Assembly (NCBI GenBank): GCA_963791225.1
Contig: CAWBRV010000008.1
Span: 1,421,590 to 1,485,589, forward strand
DNA from: PALSA-612 sp963791225
GTDB taxonomy: Bacteria > Actinomycetota > Thermoleophilia > Gaiellales > Gaiellaceae
DNA: 64,000 bases
Direction: 5' to 3'
Shown: positions 37,219 through 46,421 of the stretch, piece after piece
How the letters are laid out: each line of letters opens with the position of its first letter
Position numbering within the stretch: the first letter of the stretch is position 1
Program-made: the position numbers and the translations under genes
The notes under the pieces: model-generated
The model's database searches: none
Told to the model about the DNA's origin: nothing
What the model saw: only the letters and a program-made list of their open reading frames with translations

Positions 37219-37224
37219 TACACT
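37219..37224 (+). promoter_or_regulatory. Probable -10 box for mreC
   Basis: TACACT is followed by nine bases, including AGGGAG, and then the GTG at 37234. The operon mreC to rodA therefore likely has its own promoter. Confidence 0.45.
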
Positions 37225-37233
37225 AGGGAGCTC

Positions 37234-38175
37234 GTGCCTCGCAACCGATCAGTGCGGGTCGCGACGCTCGCCGGCGCGCGAGGGCGCCCCGTCGCTTCCT
37301 CCCAGATGTCGTCGCGTGCTGCCAGCGTGCTGCGCCGGCGGGTGGTCGTGGCCGTCCTCGTGCTCGTCTCGCTCGCGCTCCTGACCGTCTATTTCCGCGA
37401 GTCCTCGAACGGCGGCCTCCACGGCGTCCAGAGCGCGGGCGCCTCCGTGCTGCGGCCGTTCGAGGTGGCCGCCAACCGTGTCGCACAGCCGTTCCGCGAC
37501 GCCGCGGGGTGGATCGGCGGCCTGTCGAGCGCCCGCTCGGACAATCGCAAGCTGAAGTCCGAGAACGCGAAGCTCCAGTCACAGCTCTTTCAACTCCAGA
37601 CCCTGTTGCGAGAGAACCGCGACCTGCGGTTGATGCTGAACTACGTCGGCGGGCGGAGCTTCCCGCAGGACTACCGCAACCTGCCGACGAGCATCATCGC
37701 GCAGGCGCCCGGCCAGTTCGATCAGCGCGTCGTGGTCGCGGTCGGCCGCGGGAACGGCGTCGCGGTCAACGACCCGGTCGTCTCGCCGAGCGGCTTCCTC
37801 GTCGGTGTCGTGACGCGGGTCTTCGCATCGAGCGCGCAGGTGAAGCTGATCACCGACGAGACGAGCTTCGTCTCGGTGGTCGACCCGAAGACCGGGGCCG
37901 CCGGAATCCTCCGCCACAACGACCCCGGCAGCTCGATCATCCTCGACCAGGTGCCGAAGTCGACCACCGTCTCGCAGGGCGACTCGCTCGTGACTGCCGG
38001 CTGGAAGCAGGGGAACCTGACCTCGATCTTCCCGCTCGGCATCCCGGTCGGAACGGTCGCGAGCGTCAACCAGACGGACATCGACCCGTACAAGCAGATC
38101 GAGGTCAAGCCTCGGGTCGACTTCGGCAGCCTGCGGTCGATGATCGTGCTGGTCAAGAAGGCGAGCGGCAAATGA
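37234..38175 (+). CDS. mreC: Rod-shape protein MreC
   Basis: MreC links MreB filaments to the wall-synthesis complex outside the membrane. The 313-residue protein has a membrane anchor at about residues 31-53 (VVVAVLVLVSLALLTVYF). A coiled coil follows at about 95-130 (SDNRKLKSENAKLQSQLFQL), then the beta-rich MreC domain with LVGVVTRVFASSAQVKLITD. The GTG start is set by the nearby AGGGAG and -10 box. An ATG at 37153 or a GTG at 37126 would add a long basic stretch with no homology. The stop overlaps the mreD ATG. Confidence 0.92.
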   Translation: MPRNRSVRVATLAGARGRPVASSQMSSRAASVLRRRVVVAVLVLVSLALLTVYFRESSNGGLHGVQSAGASVLRPFEVAANRVAQPFRDAAGWIGGLSSARSDNRKLKSENAKLQSQLFQLQTLLRENRDLRLMLNYVGGRSFPQDYRNLPTSIIAQAPGQFDQRVVVAVGRGNGVAVNDPVVSPSGFLVGVVTRVFASSAQVKLITDETSFVSVVDPKTGAAGILRHNDPGSSIILDQVPKSTTVSQGDSLVTAGWKQGNLTSIFPLGIPVGTVASVNQTDIDPYKQIEVKPRVDFGSLRSMIVLVKKASGK

Positions 38176-38693
38176 TCGACGCGGCCAAGGTCGCCGTGCT
38201 CGTCTTCGTCGCGGGCATCCTCGAGGTCTCCGTGTTCTCGGACGTCCGCATCCTCGGCGGCGAGCCCGACGTCCTGCTCGTCACCGTCGTCGCCATCTCG
38301 CTGCTCCGCGGCTCGGTAACCGGCGCCTGCGCCGGGTTCTTCGCCGGCCTCGTCCTCGACACCGCGACGCTCGAGACGCTCGGGCTCAGCTCGCTGCTCC
38401 TGACCCTGCTCGGCTACTGGGTCGGTCGCTACGGCGAGACGACGGGACGCGATCGCACGCACGCGCCGTTCCTCTCGGTCGCCGTCGTCACGTTCCTCTA
38501 CGCGGTGGGCGGCCTCGCGCTCCGCTTCGTGCTCGGCGAGCCGGCCCCCGCGCGGCTCGTGCTGCTCGATTCGCTCTTCCAGGGCATCGCCCTCAACCTG
38601 CTGCTGACGCTGCCCGTCTACGCCGTCGCGCGGCGTCTCCTGCCGCCCAGGGTCAGGGTGGCACGAGGGGAAGGAGCGCCCGCTCTTGGCTAG
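38172..38693 (+). CDS. mreD: Rod-shape protein MreD
   Basis: MreD is a small membrane protein of the elongasome. The 173-residue product has about five hydrophobic segments, with EVSVFSDVRILGGEPDVLLV near the start and FFAGLVLDTATLETLGLSSL as the conserved central loop. The ATG overlaps the mreC stop (ATGA) and the stop lies inside the start of the PBP2 gene. Identification comes mainly from topology and position. Confidence 0.88.
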   Translation: MIDAAKVAVLVFVAGILEVSVFSDVRILGGEPDVLLVTVVAISLLRGSVTGACAGFFAGLVLDTATLETLGLSSLLLTLLGYWVGRYGETTGRDRTHAPFLSVAVVTFLYAVGGLALRFVLGEPAPARLVLLDSLFQGIALNLLLTLPVYAVARRLLPPRVRVARGEGAPALG

Positions 38694-40731
38694 CGACGGA
38701 CGACGCCCCGAGGGCCGCGGCAGCCGGCGCTTTCTGCCGCCCGACCCGCGCGTCTCGCAGCCGTACCTGCTGACGCCGAAGATGGCGCTCCGGGTCGCGA
38801 TCATGGGGGCGGTCGCGCTCGTCGCTTTCGGCGTGCTGTTCCTGCGGCTCTGGTCGGTGCAGGTGCTGGCGGCGACGAAGTACCGGAGCCAGGCCCAGGA
38901 CAACCAGGTCCGCCAGATCGCCCTCGAGGCCCCGCGCGGGCCGATCCTCGACAGCCACGGACGCCGGCTCGTCGTCAACACGGTCTCCAACGCCGTCCTC
39001 GTGTGGCCCGCGGACCTGCCCAAGGGCAAAGCGCTGAACGGGGAGCTCTGGCAGCTCGCCAAGGTGCTGGACACGAAGCCGCGGGACATCAAGGCGCAGA
39101 TTGCGGCGCACAAGAACGACGGGCCGATCGCGACGACGCCGGTAACGCTCAAGGTCGGCATCAGCTCCGACCAGGCCGCCTACATCTACGAGCACTCGGC
39201 GCAGTTCAACGGCGTCGAGATCAAGCCGACCTACCTGCGCTACTACAACTCGGAGGGTCTGCTCGCGCAGACGCTCGGCTACGTCGGCCGGATCTCTCCG
39301 GACGAGTACAAGGTGCTGCGCAAGCTGAAGGTGGGCGGCGTGCACCGCTACCAGCCCGACGATCGGATCGGTCAGGCGGGCGTCGAGGCCGCCTTCGACC
39401 AGTACCTGCATGGGCTGCCGGGTACGGCCCAGGTGACCGTCGACTCGAGCGGCCGGCCGACGAGTCAGCTCCGCCAGACGAAGGCTGCGCAACCCGGCAA
39501 CGCCGTCCGGCTGACGATCGACGTCAAGCTCCAGCGCGCGGCAGAGAACGCGCTCGACTACGGGATCAAGCTCGCTCGCGGGACGAAGGACGGCTGGGCC
39601 GCGGACGGCGGCGCGATCGTGGCGATGGACCCGAACACCGGCGCGATCCTGGCGCTCGCCTCGAACCCGACCTACAAGCCGCGGGTCTGGGTCGACCGCA
39701 CCGCGAACGGGTTGAAGCCGCTCCTCAACCAGAAGGCGGCCGAGGCGGCCAACTATCCGGTGCTGAACCGCGCCATCGACGTCACCTACCCGCCGGGCTC
39801 GACCTGGAAGCCGGTGACGGCGCTGGCGGCGCTCGAGCAGCGGATCGTCGGCCCGTACGACCCCCTGCTCTGCTCGGCGACCTATTCGCCCCCGAACCCG
39901 TTCGGCGGCGCGCTCCAGGTGTTCCACAACTGGGATCCGAACGTCAGCAACTACATCAACATGCCGACGGCGCTCATGGAGTCGTGCGACACCTACTTCT
40001 ACCGGCTGGGCGACGACTTCTTCAACTTGCCTGCGAACCAGGGGCAGCCGCTCCAGAAGTGGGCCGACGTCGTCGGCTTCGGCAAGCGCACGGGGATCGA
40101 CATCGGCCCGGAGGCGAGCGGCCTCGTTCCCACGATCGCCTGGCGCAGGAAGACGTTCCACACGGCGATCGACCGGACCTGGAAGCCCGGCGACTCGATC
40201 CAGCTCGCGATCGGGCAGAAGGACGTCGCAGTCACGCCGATCCAGCTCGCGCGCTTCTACTCGCTGATCGCGAACGGCGGCAAGCTCGTCACGCCGTACG
40301 TCGTCCAGGACGTCGAGGCGCCGAGCTCCGGCGGCAAGGGTCCGGCGACCGTGCTACAGCCGCTGGCGCCGCCGCTGCCGAAGTCGACCGGCGTCGACCC
40401 GTCCTACCTGCAGGTGATCAGGGACGGACTGTTCCAGGCGACCCACGACCCGAGCGGCACGTCGTCGTCCACCTTCGCGCACTTCGCCATCCCCGTCGCC
40501 GGCAAGACGGGCACGGCCGAGAAGGTCGTCCAGCTCTCCGGCTACCCGGCGCAGAACCTGAACCAGTCTCTGTGGTGCGGCTGGGGCCCCTACGACAGCC
40601 CGAAGATCGTCATCTGCGCGGTGATCGAGAACGGCGGCCACGGCGGCACGGCGGCGGCCCCGGCGGCGGCGCAGGTGCTGGCGAAGTTCTTCAACGTCCC
40701 GGCCCCGACCGCCGGCAAGGTGAGCGACTGA
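38686..40731 (+). CDS. Penicillin-binding protein 2 (class B transpeptidase)
   Basis: This is the elongasome cross-linking enzyme, 681 residues. It has one N-terminal membrane helix (about 34-54), a dimerisation/pedestal region (residues 80-310) and a transpeptidase domain. The catalytic serine is Ser372 in STWK (372-375), and the KTG motif is at 607-609. The SxN motif is SCD at 433-435, with aspartate in place of asparagine. The TTG start overlaps mreD and has AAGGAG before it. The stop overlaps the rodA ATG by one base, so PBP2 and RodA should be made together. It is the mrdA/pbpA equivalent. Confidence 0.93.
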   Translation: MASDGRRPEGRGSRRFLPPDPRVSQPYLLTPKMALRVAIMGAVALVAFGVLFLRLWSVQVLAATKYRSQAQDNQVRQIALEAPRGPILDSHGRRLVVNTVSNAVLVWPADLPKGKALNGELWQLAKVLDTKPRDIKAQIAAHKNDGPIATTPVTLKVGISSDQAAYIYEHSAQFNGVEIKPTYLRYYNSEGLLAQTLGYVGRISPDEYKVLRKLKVGGVHRYQPDDRIGQAGVEAAFDQYLHGLPGTAQVTVDSSGRPTSQLRQTKAAQPGNAVRLTIDVKLQRAAENALDYGIKLARGTKDGWAADGGAIVAMDPNTGAILALASNPTYKPRVWVDRTANGLKPLLNQKAAEAANYPVLNRAIDVTYPPGSTWKPVTALAALEQRIVGPYDPLLCSATYSPPNPFGGALQVFHNWDPNVSNYINMPTALMESCDTYFYRLGDDFFNLPANQGQPLQKWADVVGFGKRTGIDIGPEASGLVPTIAWRRKTFHTAIDRTWKPGDSIQLAIGQKDVAVTPIQLARFYSLIANGGKLVTPYVVQDVEAPSSGGKGPATVLQPLAPPLPKSTGVDPSYLQVIRDGLFQATHDPSGTSSSTFAHFAIPVAGKTGTAEKVVQLSGYPAQNLNQSLWCGWGPYDSPKIVICAVIENGGHGGTAAAPAAAQVLAKFFNVPAPTAGKVSD

Positions 40732-41927
40732 TGGTCCAGTACATCGGCACCGCGGCGACGGTGAGACGCAGGCGGCGGCGTCCGTCCTCGGTCGGTCAGG
40801 CCGACGACAGCCCTCTGCTCGCCCGGCTCGACTGGACGCTGCTCGCCGCTTCGGCCGCGCTCGTGGCCTACGGGCTGTGGGCGATCGGCGGCATCACCCG
40901 GCACGTCGTCCCCGGCGACGCGAACTACTACCTGTCGAGGCAGTTCGTGTTCGTCGCGGTCGGCCTGCTCGCGATGGTCGCGGCGATCGCGATCGACCCG
41001 GAGTGGTACCGGCGCTCGATGCGCGGCGTCTACGTGCTGATGCTCGGCGTACTCGCGGTCGTGCTCCTCGCCGGGAGCGTCTCGCGCCACTCGCGGCGGT
41101 GGATCGACGTCTCCTTCTTCCGCTTCCAGCCGTCGGAGTTCGGGAAGCTCCTGCTCGTCCTGTTCCTGGCGGCCTTCCTCGCCGACCGGCTGCAGCGGAT
41201 CGAGGACCTGCGCACGCCGCTGACCGCCGTCGCGCTCGCGATCCCGCCGATCCTGCTCGTGTTCGCGCAGCCGGACCTCGGCAGCGCGCTCGTCTACGCG
41301 GCCGCGCTCGGCGCCTGCCTGTTCGTGAGCGGCACACGCTGGTCGCACCTGGCGATCCTCGCCGGCGCCGGCCTGTTCCTCGTGGTGGCGGTGCTCTGGC
41401 TCCTGCCGGCGGCGGGCGTGCAGGTGCTGCACCCGTACCAGAAGAACAGACTCACGGGCTTCCTGAGCCCGAGCAGCGACCCCAGGGGCGACACCTACAA
41501 CATCAACCAGGCGCTGATCGCCGTCGGCTCGGGCGGGGTCAGCGGGCGCGGGACGACACAGTCGACGCAGACGAACCTGAACTACCTGCCGGAGTCGCAG
41601 ACCGACTTCGCATTCGCCGCGTTCGCGGAACAGCGCGGCTTCCTGGGCGTCTCGGGTCTCCTGCTCCTCTACCTGCTCGTCGTCTGGCGCGGGCTGAAGA
41701 TCGTCACGGTCGCGCGCGACGGCTTCTCGGCCATCGTCGCCGCCGGGATCGTGTTCGCATTCGTCTTCCAGATCTTCGTCAACGTGGGCATGACGATCGG
41801 CCTCGCGCCGGTGACGGGGATCACGCTGCCCTTTGTGAGTGTCGGCGGCTCGTCGCTGATCGCGAGCATGGCGATGATCGGCCTGTTACAGGGGATCCAC
41901 GCCCGCGGTCGGCAGCGGCGCGCGTGA
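40731..41927 (+). CDS. rodA: RodA-type peptidoglycan glycosyltransferase (SEDS family)
   Basis: RodA polymerises lipid II in the rod complex with PBP2. The 398-residue protein has about ten membrane helices after a basic start. Family motifs are RRWIDVSFFRFQPSEFGKL, FAQPDLGSALVY (with the important Asp), NYLPESQTDFAFAAFAEQ and a late GITLPFVSVGGSS. The ATG overlaps the PBP2 stop, and its stop overlaps the next GTG, so it is fully coupled. Confidence 0.95.
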   Translation: MVQYIGTAATVRRRRRRPSSVGQADDSPLLARLDWTLLAASAALVAYGLWAIGGITRHVVPGDANYYLSRQFVFVAVGLLAMVAAIAIDPEWYRRSMRGVYVLMLGVLAVVLLAGSVSRHSRRWIDVSFFRFQPSEFGKLLLVLFLAAFLADRLQRIEDLRTPLTAVALAIPPILLVFAQPDLGSALVYAAALGACLFVSGTRWSHLAILAGAGLFLVVAVLWLLPAAGVQVLHPYQKNRLTGFLSPSSDPRGDTYNINQALIAVGSGGVSGRGTTQSTQTNLNYLPESQTDFAFAAFAEQRGFLGVSGLLLLYLLVVWRGLKIVTVARDGFSAIVAAGIVFAFVFQIFVNVGMTIGLAPVTGITLPFVSVGGSSLIASMAMIGLLQGIHARGRQRRA

Positions 41928-42766
41928 GCCCGACCGGGTCGAAGCTTCCGCTCGCGCCCTCCGAGGTGCTCGGGCTCGTGCGCGAGCTGCGGAAGTCCGC
42001 GGACGAGGACAGGCCGATCGTCGTCGCCGGCGTCCGCGAGCTCGCGGCCGCGCTCCGCCGGGAGCTCGCGCGGGGCGGTGTCGCGAGCTCGGTGCGAGAG
42101 GAGGATGCCCTCGGCGAGGCGGCGCTCCTCGTCTACGTGCTCGCCGGGCCTGCGGAGGACGCGGATCTGGCGGTGCTCAAGCGGGCGAGCAGTGCAGGCA
42201 CGCCGATCGTGGCCGTGCTCGCCGGGCCGCAGGGAGAGGAACTGCGCGACCCGCCGTATGCGCTGGCCGAGCACGTCGTACGTGTGCGGCCCGGCTCCGG
42301 CTTCCCGCTGGAGGAGATCGCGCGGGCGGTCGCGCACGCGCTCGGTGAGAGCGCGACGCCGCTCGCAGCGCGCCTGCCCGTCCTGCGGGACGCGGTCGTC
42401 GACCGGCTGATCGCGAAGTTCTCGCGCCAGAACGCCATCATCGGCGTCTCCGTCTTCGTCCCCGGCGCGGACTTCCCCATCCTGACCGTGAACCAGGTCC
42501 GGCTGCTGATGCGGATCGCCGACGCGTACGGCTTCGAGCTCGACCGCGAGCGCATCCCCGAGGTGCTCGGCGTGATCGGCACCGGCTTCGGGTTCCGGGC
42601 CGTCGCCCGCTCGCTGCTCGGCATCGTCCCGATCGCGGGCTGGGCCGTGAAGGGCGGCATCGCCTACGGCGGCACGCGGGCCCTCGGCGAGGCGGCCAGG
42701 CGCTACTTCGAGAGCAGAGCGCCGGTCACGCGGGTTCCGGGCGACCGCGCCGTCTTCCCTCGCTGA
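41924..42766 (+). CDS. DUF697-family protein linked to the rod operon
   Basis: The 280-residue product has an N-terminal alpha/beta region without a clear GTPase P-loop, although VVAGVRELAAALRREL resembles a degenerate one. Residues 155-260 form a DUF697 domain with two hydrophobic stretches (NAIIGVSVFVPGADFPILTVNQVRL and FRAVARSLLGIVPIAGWAVKGG). DUF697 members in other bacteria are often fused to, or near, GTPases. The GTG overlaps the rodA stop, so it is the last gene of the mreC-mreD-pbp2-rodA unit, which suggests a link to wall growth. Function unknown. Confidence 0.75.
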   Translation: MSPTGSKLPLAPSEVLGLVRELRKSADEDRPIVVAGVRELAAALRRELARGGVASSVREEDALGEAALLVYVLAGPAEDADLAVLKRASSAGTPIVAVLAGPQGEELRDPPYALAEHVVRVRPGSGFPLEEIARAVAHALGESATPLAARLPVLRDAVVDRLIAKFSRQNAIIGVSVFVPGADFPILTVNQVRLLMRIADAYGFELDRERIPEVLGVIGTGFGFRAVARSLLGIVPIAGWAVKGGIAYGGTRALGEAARRYFESRAPVTRVPGDRAVFPR

Positions 42767-42882
42767 CCTCGGTTCGTGCCCGGCCCTCGTGGTCGGCGAT
42801 CCCTGACAGGCAGCGCCCGGTCACTCGAACGGGTTACGCAGCGGCCTCCGCCGATGTTGCCTGGAGCCGATATCAGCTTTCG

Positions 42883-45594
42883 ATGACCTGGAGCGCGCTC
42901 ACACGCTCCGTCCGGAGAGAGCCGATCGCCGCAGCCGCGGTCACTCTCGCGGGCGCCTGGCTGCTCGTGATCGGGCTCGGAATCGGCGGCCCCACGACCG
43001 CTCTCTACGCTTCCGACATCGGGACTGCCGTCGCCGCACTGGTGGCAGCACGTGCCTGCTGGGTCGCCGCGATCAAGACGGTTGGGAGGCTGCGCCTGGT
43101 CTGGACGCTCGTGGGTTTGTCCGCGTTCTGTTGGGGATCGGGACAGGTCATCTGGTCGTGGTACGAGTTGATCCGTCGCACGGAGGTGCCGTTTCCATCC
43201 GCCGCCGACGTCGGATTCCTGGCCGCGGTCCCGTTCGCCGTCGCCGGCATGCTCATGTTTCCTCGCGGCGGCTGGAGCGCAGCAGGGCGTATCCGCGCGC
43301 TCGTCGACGGCGTGATCATCGCGCTGGCGGCCCTGATGACGAGTTGGGTGTTCGTCCTCAGGACGGTCTTTGCAGCCGGGGGAGGGCCGCTCGAGCACGC
43401 CATCAGCCTTGCGTACCCGATCGGCGACGTCCTCGTCGTCACGATCGTGCTCTACGTCCTCCTGCTTCGGCAGAGGCAGCGCGACGCGCTCGTGCTTCCC
43501 ATGCTCATCGGGACGGCATTCGTCGCAATGGCATTCTCGGACAGCGTCTTCGCGTATCTGACCGCAGAGAACAAGTACGCCACCGGGACGCTCGCCGACG
43601 CCGGTTGGATCGTCGGTTTCGTCATCCTGATCGTCGCAGCCGGTCGGCCGTACGCCGCCGAGTCGGCCGGATCCGACGAACGTCGTCCTGGCGGCATGCT
43701 CCTCCCCTATGCGGCCGTCGCGGCGGCACTCGTGACCACCTCGATGGCGCAGGCGCGCCTGGATGCCAGCGACCCGTTCCTGTCCTGGCTGCGGACGGCG
43801 CTGATCGCCGCTCTCGTGCTCCGACAGGTGTTCATCCTGCTCGAGAACTCGTCGCTGACCAAACGGCTCGAGCAGCGTCTCCGCGATCTCCGCGTCAGTC
43901 AGCAGCGCTTCGAGGCGCTCGTGCTCCACTCGTCCGACGTCGTGACCGTCGTCGATCCTGACGGGATCGTTCTGTACCAGAGCGAGTCGATGCAACGCGT
44001 CTTCGGCCACCCCACCGAGGATGTGGTCGGCAGCTCGGTCACGACAGTGATGGCAGAGTCGAGCGCCGAGCGATTCCTGCACTCGCTGGAAGCGCTCCGG
44101 CCTGTGGGGTCGAGCGTCCGCGTTCTCGACATCGAGGTTCGGCATGCCGAAGGTCGCCTCTGCCACGCGGAGATGACGATGACGAACCTGTTGGACGATC
44201 CCGCGGTCGGAGGCATCGTCTTGAACACTCGGGACGTCAGCGAGCGAAAACAGCTCGAGGATCGGCTCGTCCACGAGGCGTCGCACGACTCGTTGACGGC
44301 GCTCGCGAACCGCGCGCTGTTCCGCGAGCGCGTCGACAAGGAGCTCCGGCAGGCCAACGGACGACCGGCGAAGCTGACGATTCTGTTCCTGGACCTCGAC
44401 GGCTTCAAGGAGGTGAACGACAGCCTCGGTCACGCGACGGGAGACAAGCTGCTGATCCAGGTCGCGGAGCGCTTGCAGGCGTGCGTCCGCCCGGTCGACA
44501 CCGTCGCCCGCCTCGGCGGGGACGAGTTCGCCGTGCTGATCGCCGACAAGAGCTCCGAGCGGGACGGGTCCGTGGTCGCGGATCGAATCGCGACGGCGCT
44601 CGGCGAGCCGTTCAGGTTCGAGGGTCGCGAGATCGAGGTCGCAGCTTCGATCGGGATCGCCGCAACCGACCAGGACGTCGACGACGCCGACCACCTGCTA
44701 CGAAATGCCGACCTGGCCATGTACCGCGCGAAGGCGAACGGCGCCGGGGGCTTCGAGCGCTACCACCCGCGACTGCACGTCGCGCTCGTCGAGCGGATTC
44801 AACTCGAAGCCGAGTTGCGTCACGCTCTCGCCTCGCACGAGCTCGAGCTCCACTACCAGCCGACCCTCTCGCTCACGACAGGAGAGATCAAGGGTTTCGA
44901 GGCGCTCGCCCGCTGGAAGCATCCGCGTCGCGGCTTCGTCCCGCCGGCCGAGTTCATCCCCCTTGCCGAGCAGTCCGGACTCATCCGTCGGATCGGACGA
45001 TTCGGCCTCAACGAGGCCTGCCGACAACTCGCCGATTGGCGCCGGGCGTTCCCGGAGCACGAGCACCTGACGGTGAGCGTGAACATCTCCGGCCGGCACC
45101 TCGAGGACCCATCGCTGATCGACGACGTCCAGGACGCGCTTGCAGAGAGCACGCTGGAGCCGTCACATCTCGTGCTCGAGATGACGGAGAGCGTGCTGAT
45201 GGACCACACCGAGGAGAACGTCGAGCTGCTCGCACGCCTCAAGGAGCTCGGCGTGGGCCTCGCGATCGACGACTTCGGAACCGGCTACTCGTCGCTCTCC
45301 TACCTTCACCGCTTCCCGGCCGACGCGATCAAGATCGACCGTTCGTTCGTCGAGCGGCTCGGCGGATCCGAGTCGGACGCAGAGGTGTTGCGGACGATCG
45401 TCCAGCTCTGCCAGAGCCTGCGCATGGTCACCGTCGCCGAGGGTGTCGAGACCGCGGAGCAGGCGCTGGCTCTCCGGCAGATGGGCTGCGAGCTGGCGCA
45501 GGGGTTCCACTTCCACCGTCCGCTGCCGCAGGAAGCGGTGCAGCAGCTCCTCGCCCCGGCCCCTGAGTCGGCCGCGGGCCGCGCCGCTGCGTAG
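42883..45594 (+). CDS. Membrane GGDEF-EAL protein with PAS domain
   Basis: The 903-residue protein has about eight membrane helices (residues 15-310), a PAS-like domain at about 345-450, a GGDEF domain and a C-terminal EAL domain. The synthase site is RLGGDEF with GGDEF at 545-549. The phosphodiesterase has EAL at 673-675, DDFGTGYSSLSYL and AEGVET. Both active sites look intact, so it can in principle make and break c-di-GMP. The membrane part could sense a ligand. It stands alone after the rod operon. A 663-residue antisense reading frame over it is a GC artefact. Confidence 0.9.
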   Translation: MTWSALTRSVRREPIAAAAVTLAGAWLLVIGLGIGGPTTALYASDIGTAVAALVAARACWVAAIKTVGRLRLVWTLVGLSAFCWGSGQVIWSWYELIRRTEVPFPSAADVGFLAAVPFAVAGMLMFPRGGWSAAGRIRALVDGVIIALAALMTSWVFVLRTVFAAGGGPLEHAISLAYPIGDVLVVTIVLYVLLLRQRQRDALVLPMLIGTAFVAMAFSDSVFAYLTAENKYATGTLADAGWIVGFVILIVAAGRPYAAESAGSDERRPGGMLLPYAAVAAALVTTSMAQARLDASDPFLSWLRTALIAALVLRQVFILLENSSLTKRLEQRLRDLRVSQQRFEALVLHSSDVVTVVDPDGIVLYQSESMQRVFGHPTEDVVGSSVTTVMAESSAERFLHSLEALRPVGSSVRVLDIEVRHAEGRLCHAEMTMTNLLDDPAVGGIVLNTRDVSERKQLEDRLVHEASHDSLTALANRALFRERVDKELRQANGRPAKLTILFLDLDGFKEVNDSLGHATGDKLLIQVAERLQACVRPVDTVARLGGDEFAVLIADKSSERDGSVVADRIATALGEPFRFEGREIEVAASIGIAATDQDVDDADHLLRNADLAMYRAKANGAGGFERYHPRLHVALVERIQLEAELRHALASHELELHYQPTLSLTTGEIKGFEALARWKHPRRGFVPPAEFIPLAEQSGLIRRIGRFGLNEACRQLADWRRAFPEHEHLTVSVNISGRHLEDPSLIDDVQDALAESTLEPSHLVLEMTESVLMDHTEENVELLARLKELGVGLAIDDFGTGYSSLSYLHRFPADAIKIDRSFVERLGGSESDAEVLRTIVQLCQSLRMVTVAEGVETAEQALALRQMGCELAQGFHFHRPLPQEAVQQLLAPAPESAAGRAAA

Positions 45595-45595
45595 G

Positions 45596-45994
45596 TCAGT
45601 CCGCGCCGGTCGGCGGCGGGATGCCGCGTGCCGCGAAGACCCGCTTCGCCGAGCGGGCGGCGTTGAGCGTCCGTGCGAATCCGAGGAAGGGCGCGAGGTG
45701 GATGATCGTCTCGACGATCTCGGCCGGCTCGACACCGACGTTCAGGGCGATGCCGATGTGGTACTCGAGCTGTGGCTCCGCCCCGCCGAGCGCGGTCAGC
45801 GCCGAGATCGCGGCCAGCTGCCGCGTCCGGTCGTCGAGGCCCTGTCGCCGGTAGACGTCCCCGTAGCCGAACTCGACCACGTAGCGCGCCAGATCGGGGG
45901 AGACGTCGCGAACGCCCTCGATCGCCCGCTCGCCCTGCTCGCCGGCCAACTCGCGCAGGCGCTCCCATCCCCGGTCGTACCGATCGTCCGCCAC
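45596..45994 (-). CDS. Carboxymuconolactone decarboxylase-family protein
   Basis: The 132-residue all-helical protein carries the family core (RYVVEFGYGDVYRR, RTRQLAAISALTALGGAEPQLEYHIGIALNVG). No CxxC motif is seen, so it is not an AhpD-type peroxidase reductase; PcaC-like gamma-carboxymuconolactone decarboxylase is closer. GTG at 45994 is used, with a TACCCT box upstream. It is divergent from a small gene 51 bases away. No other catabolic genes are near, so its role is uncertain. Confidence 0.78.
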   Translation of the reverse strand: MADDRYDRGWERLRELAGEQGERAIEGVRDVSPDLARYVVEFGYGDVYRRQGLDDRTRQLAAISALTALGGAEPQLEYHIGIALNVGVEPAEIVETIIHLAPFLGFARTLNAARSAKRVFAARGIPPPTGAD

Positions 45995-46032
45995 TGCGCG
46001 AACGAGGGTACACCGCCGTCCGACCCGGGTCC

Positions 46033-46038
46033 TACTAT
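46033..46038 (+). promoter_or_regulatory. Probable -10 box for the 73-residue gene
   Basis: TACTAT is followed by seven bases and then the GTG at 46046, matching the leaderless pattern. Confidence 0.5.
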
Positions 46039-46045
46039 CGCGGCC

Positions 46046-46267
46046 GTGGAGGATCACGACAACGCTCTCGCCCGATCGATCAGGGAAGCGGAGGAGCTGC
46101 TCGAGATCGAGGAGGCGGACGCCTGGTTCGAATATCTCGAGGCGACGCGAAACCAGTCGGTGACGCGCTACCGCGAGGTCGAGCCCTGGGCCTGGGCCCG
46201 CCTCAACCAGAGACTTCGCGCCCTCGGTGCCCGCCGAGCCAAGCTGAAGCCCGCGACCGCGGCCTGA
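46046..46267 (+). CDS. Small hypothetical helical protein
   Basis: The product has 73 residues, starting VEDHDNALARSIREAEELL. The charged first half (EAEELLEIEEADAWFEYLEA) and basic second half suggest two helices. It has no cysteines or membrane span. A leaderless promoter box precedes the GTG and it ends 154 bases before rne. It may be a small regulator, but I do not recognise the family. Confidence 0.6.
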   Translation: MEDHDNALARSIREAEELLEIEEADAWFEYLEATRNQSVTRYREVEPWAWARLNQRLRALGARRAKLKPATAA

Positions 46268-46421
46268 GCGGCCGGGTCGGCGGGAATCGGCGCTGCGACC
46301 CGCACTGCTACGCTGGCGGTGAGGTTTATCCATTGTTGTCTGATCGGAACGCGCTGCGCGCATCGACCCTCCTGGTTTCGGCCCCTGGCCGCGCGCGCGC
46401 TTCCCACGAAGGAGAATTCAG

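Noticed and set aside
42703..44694. A 663-residue antisense frame over the GGDEF-EAL gene
   Set aside because: The plus-strand protein has intact GGDEF and EAL motifs; the antisense frame has none and a skewed composition.
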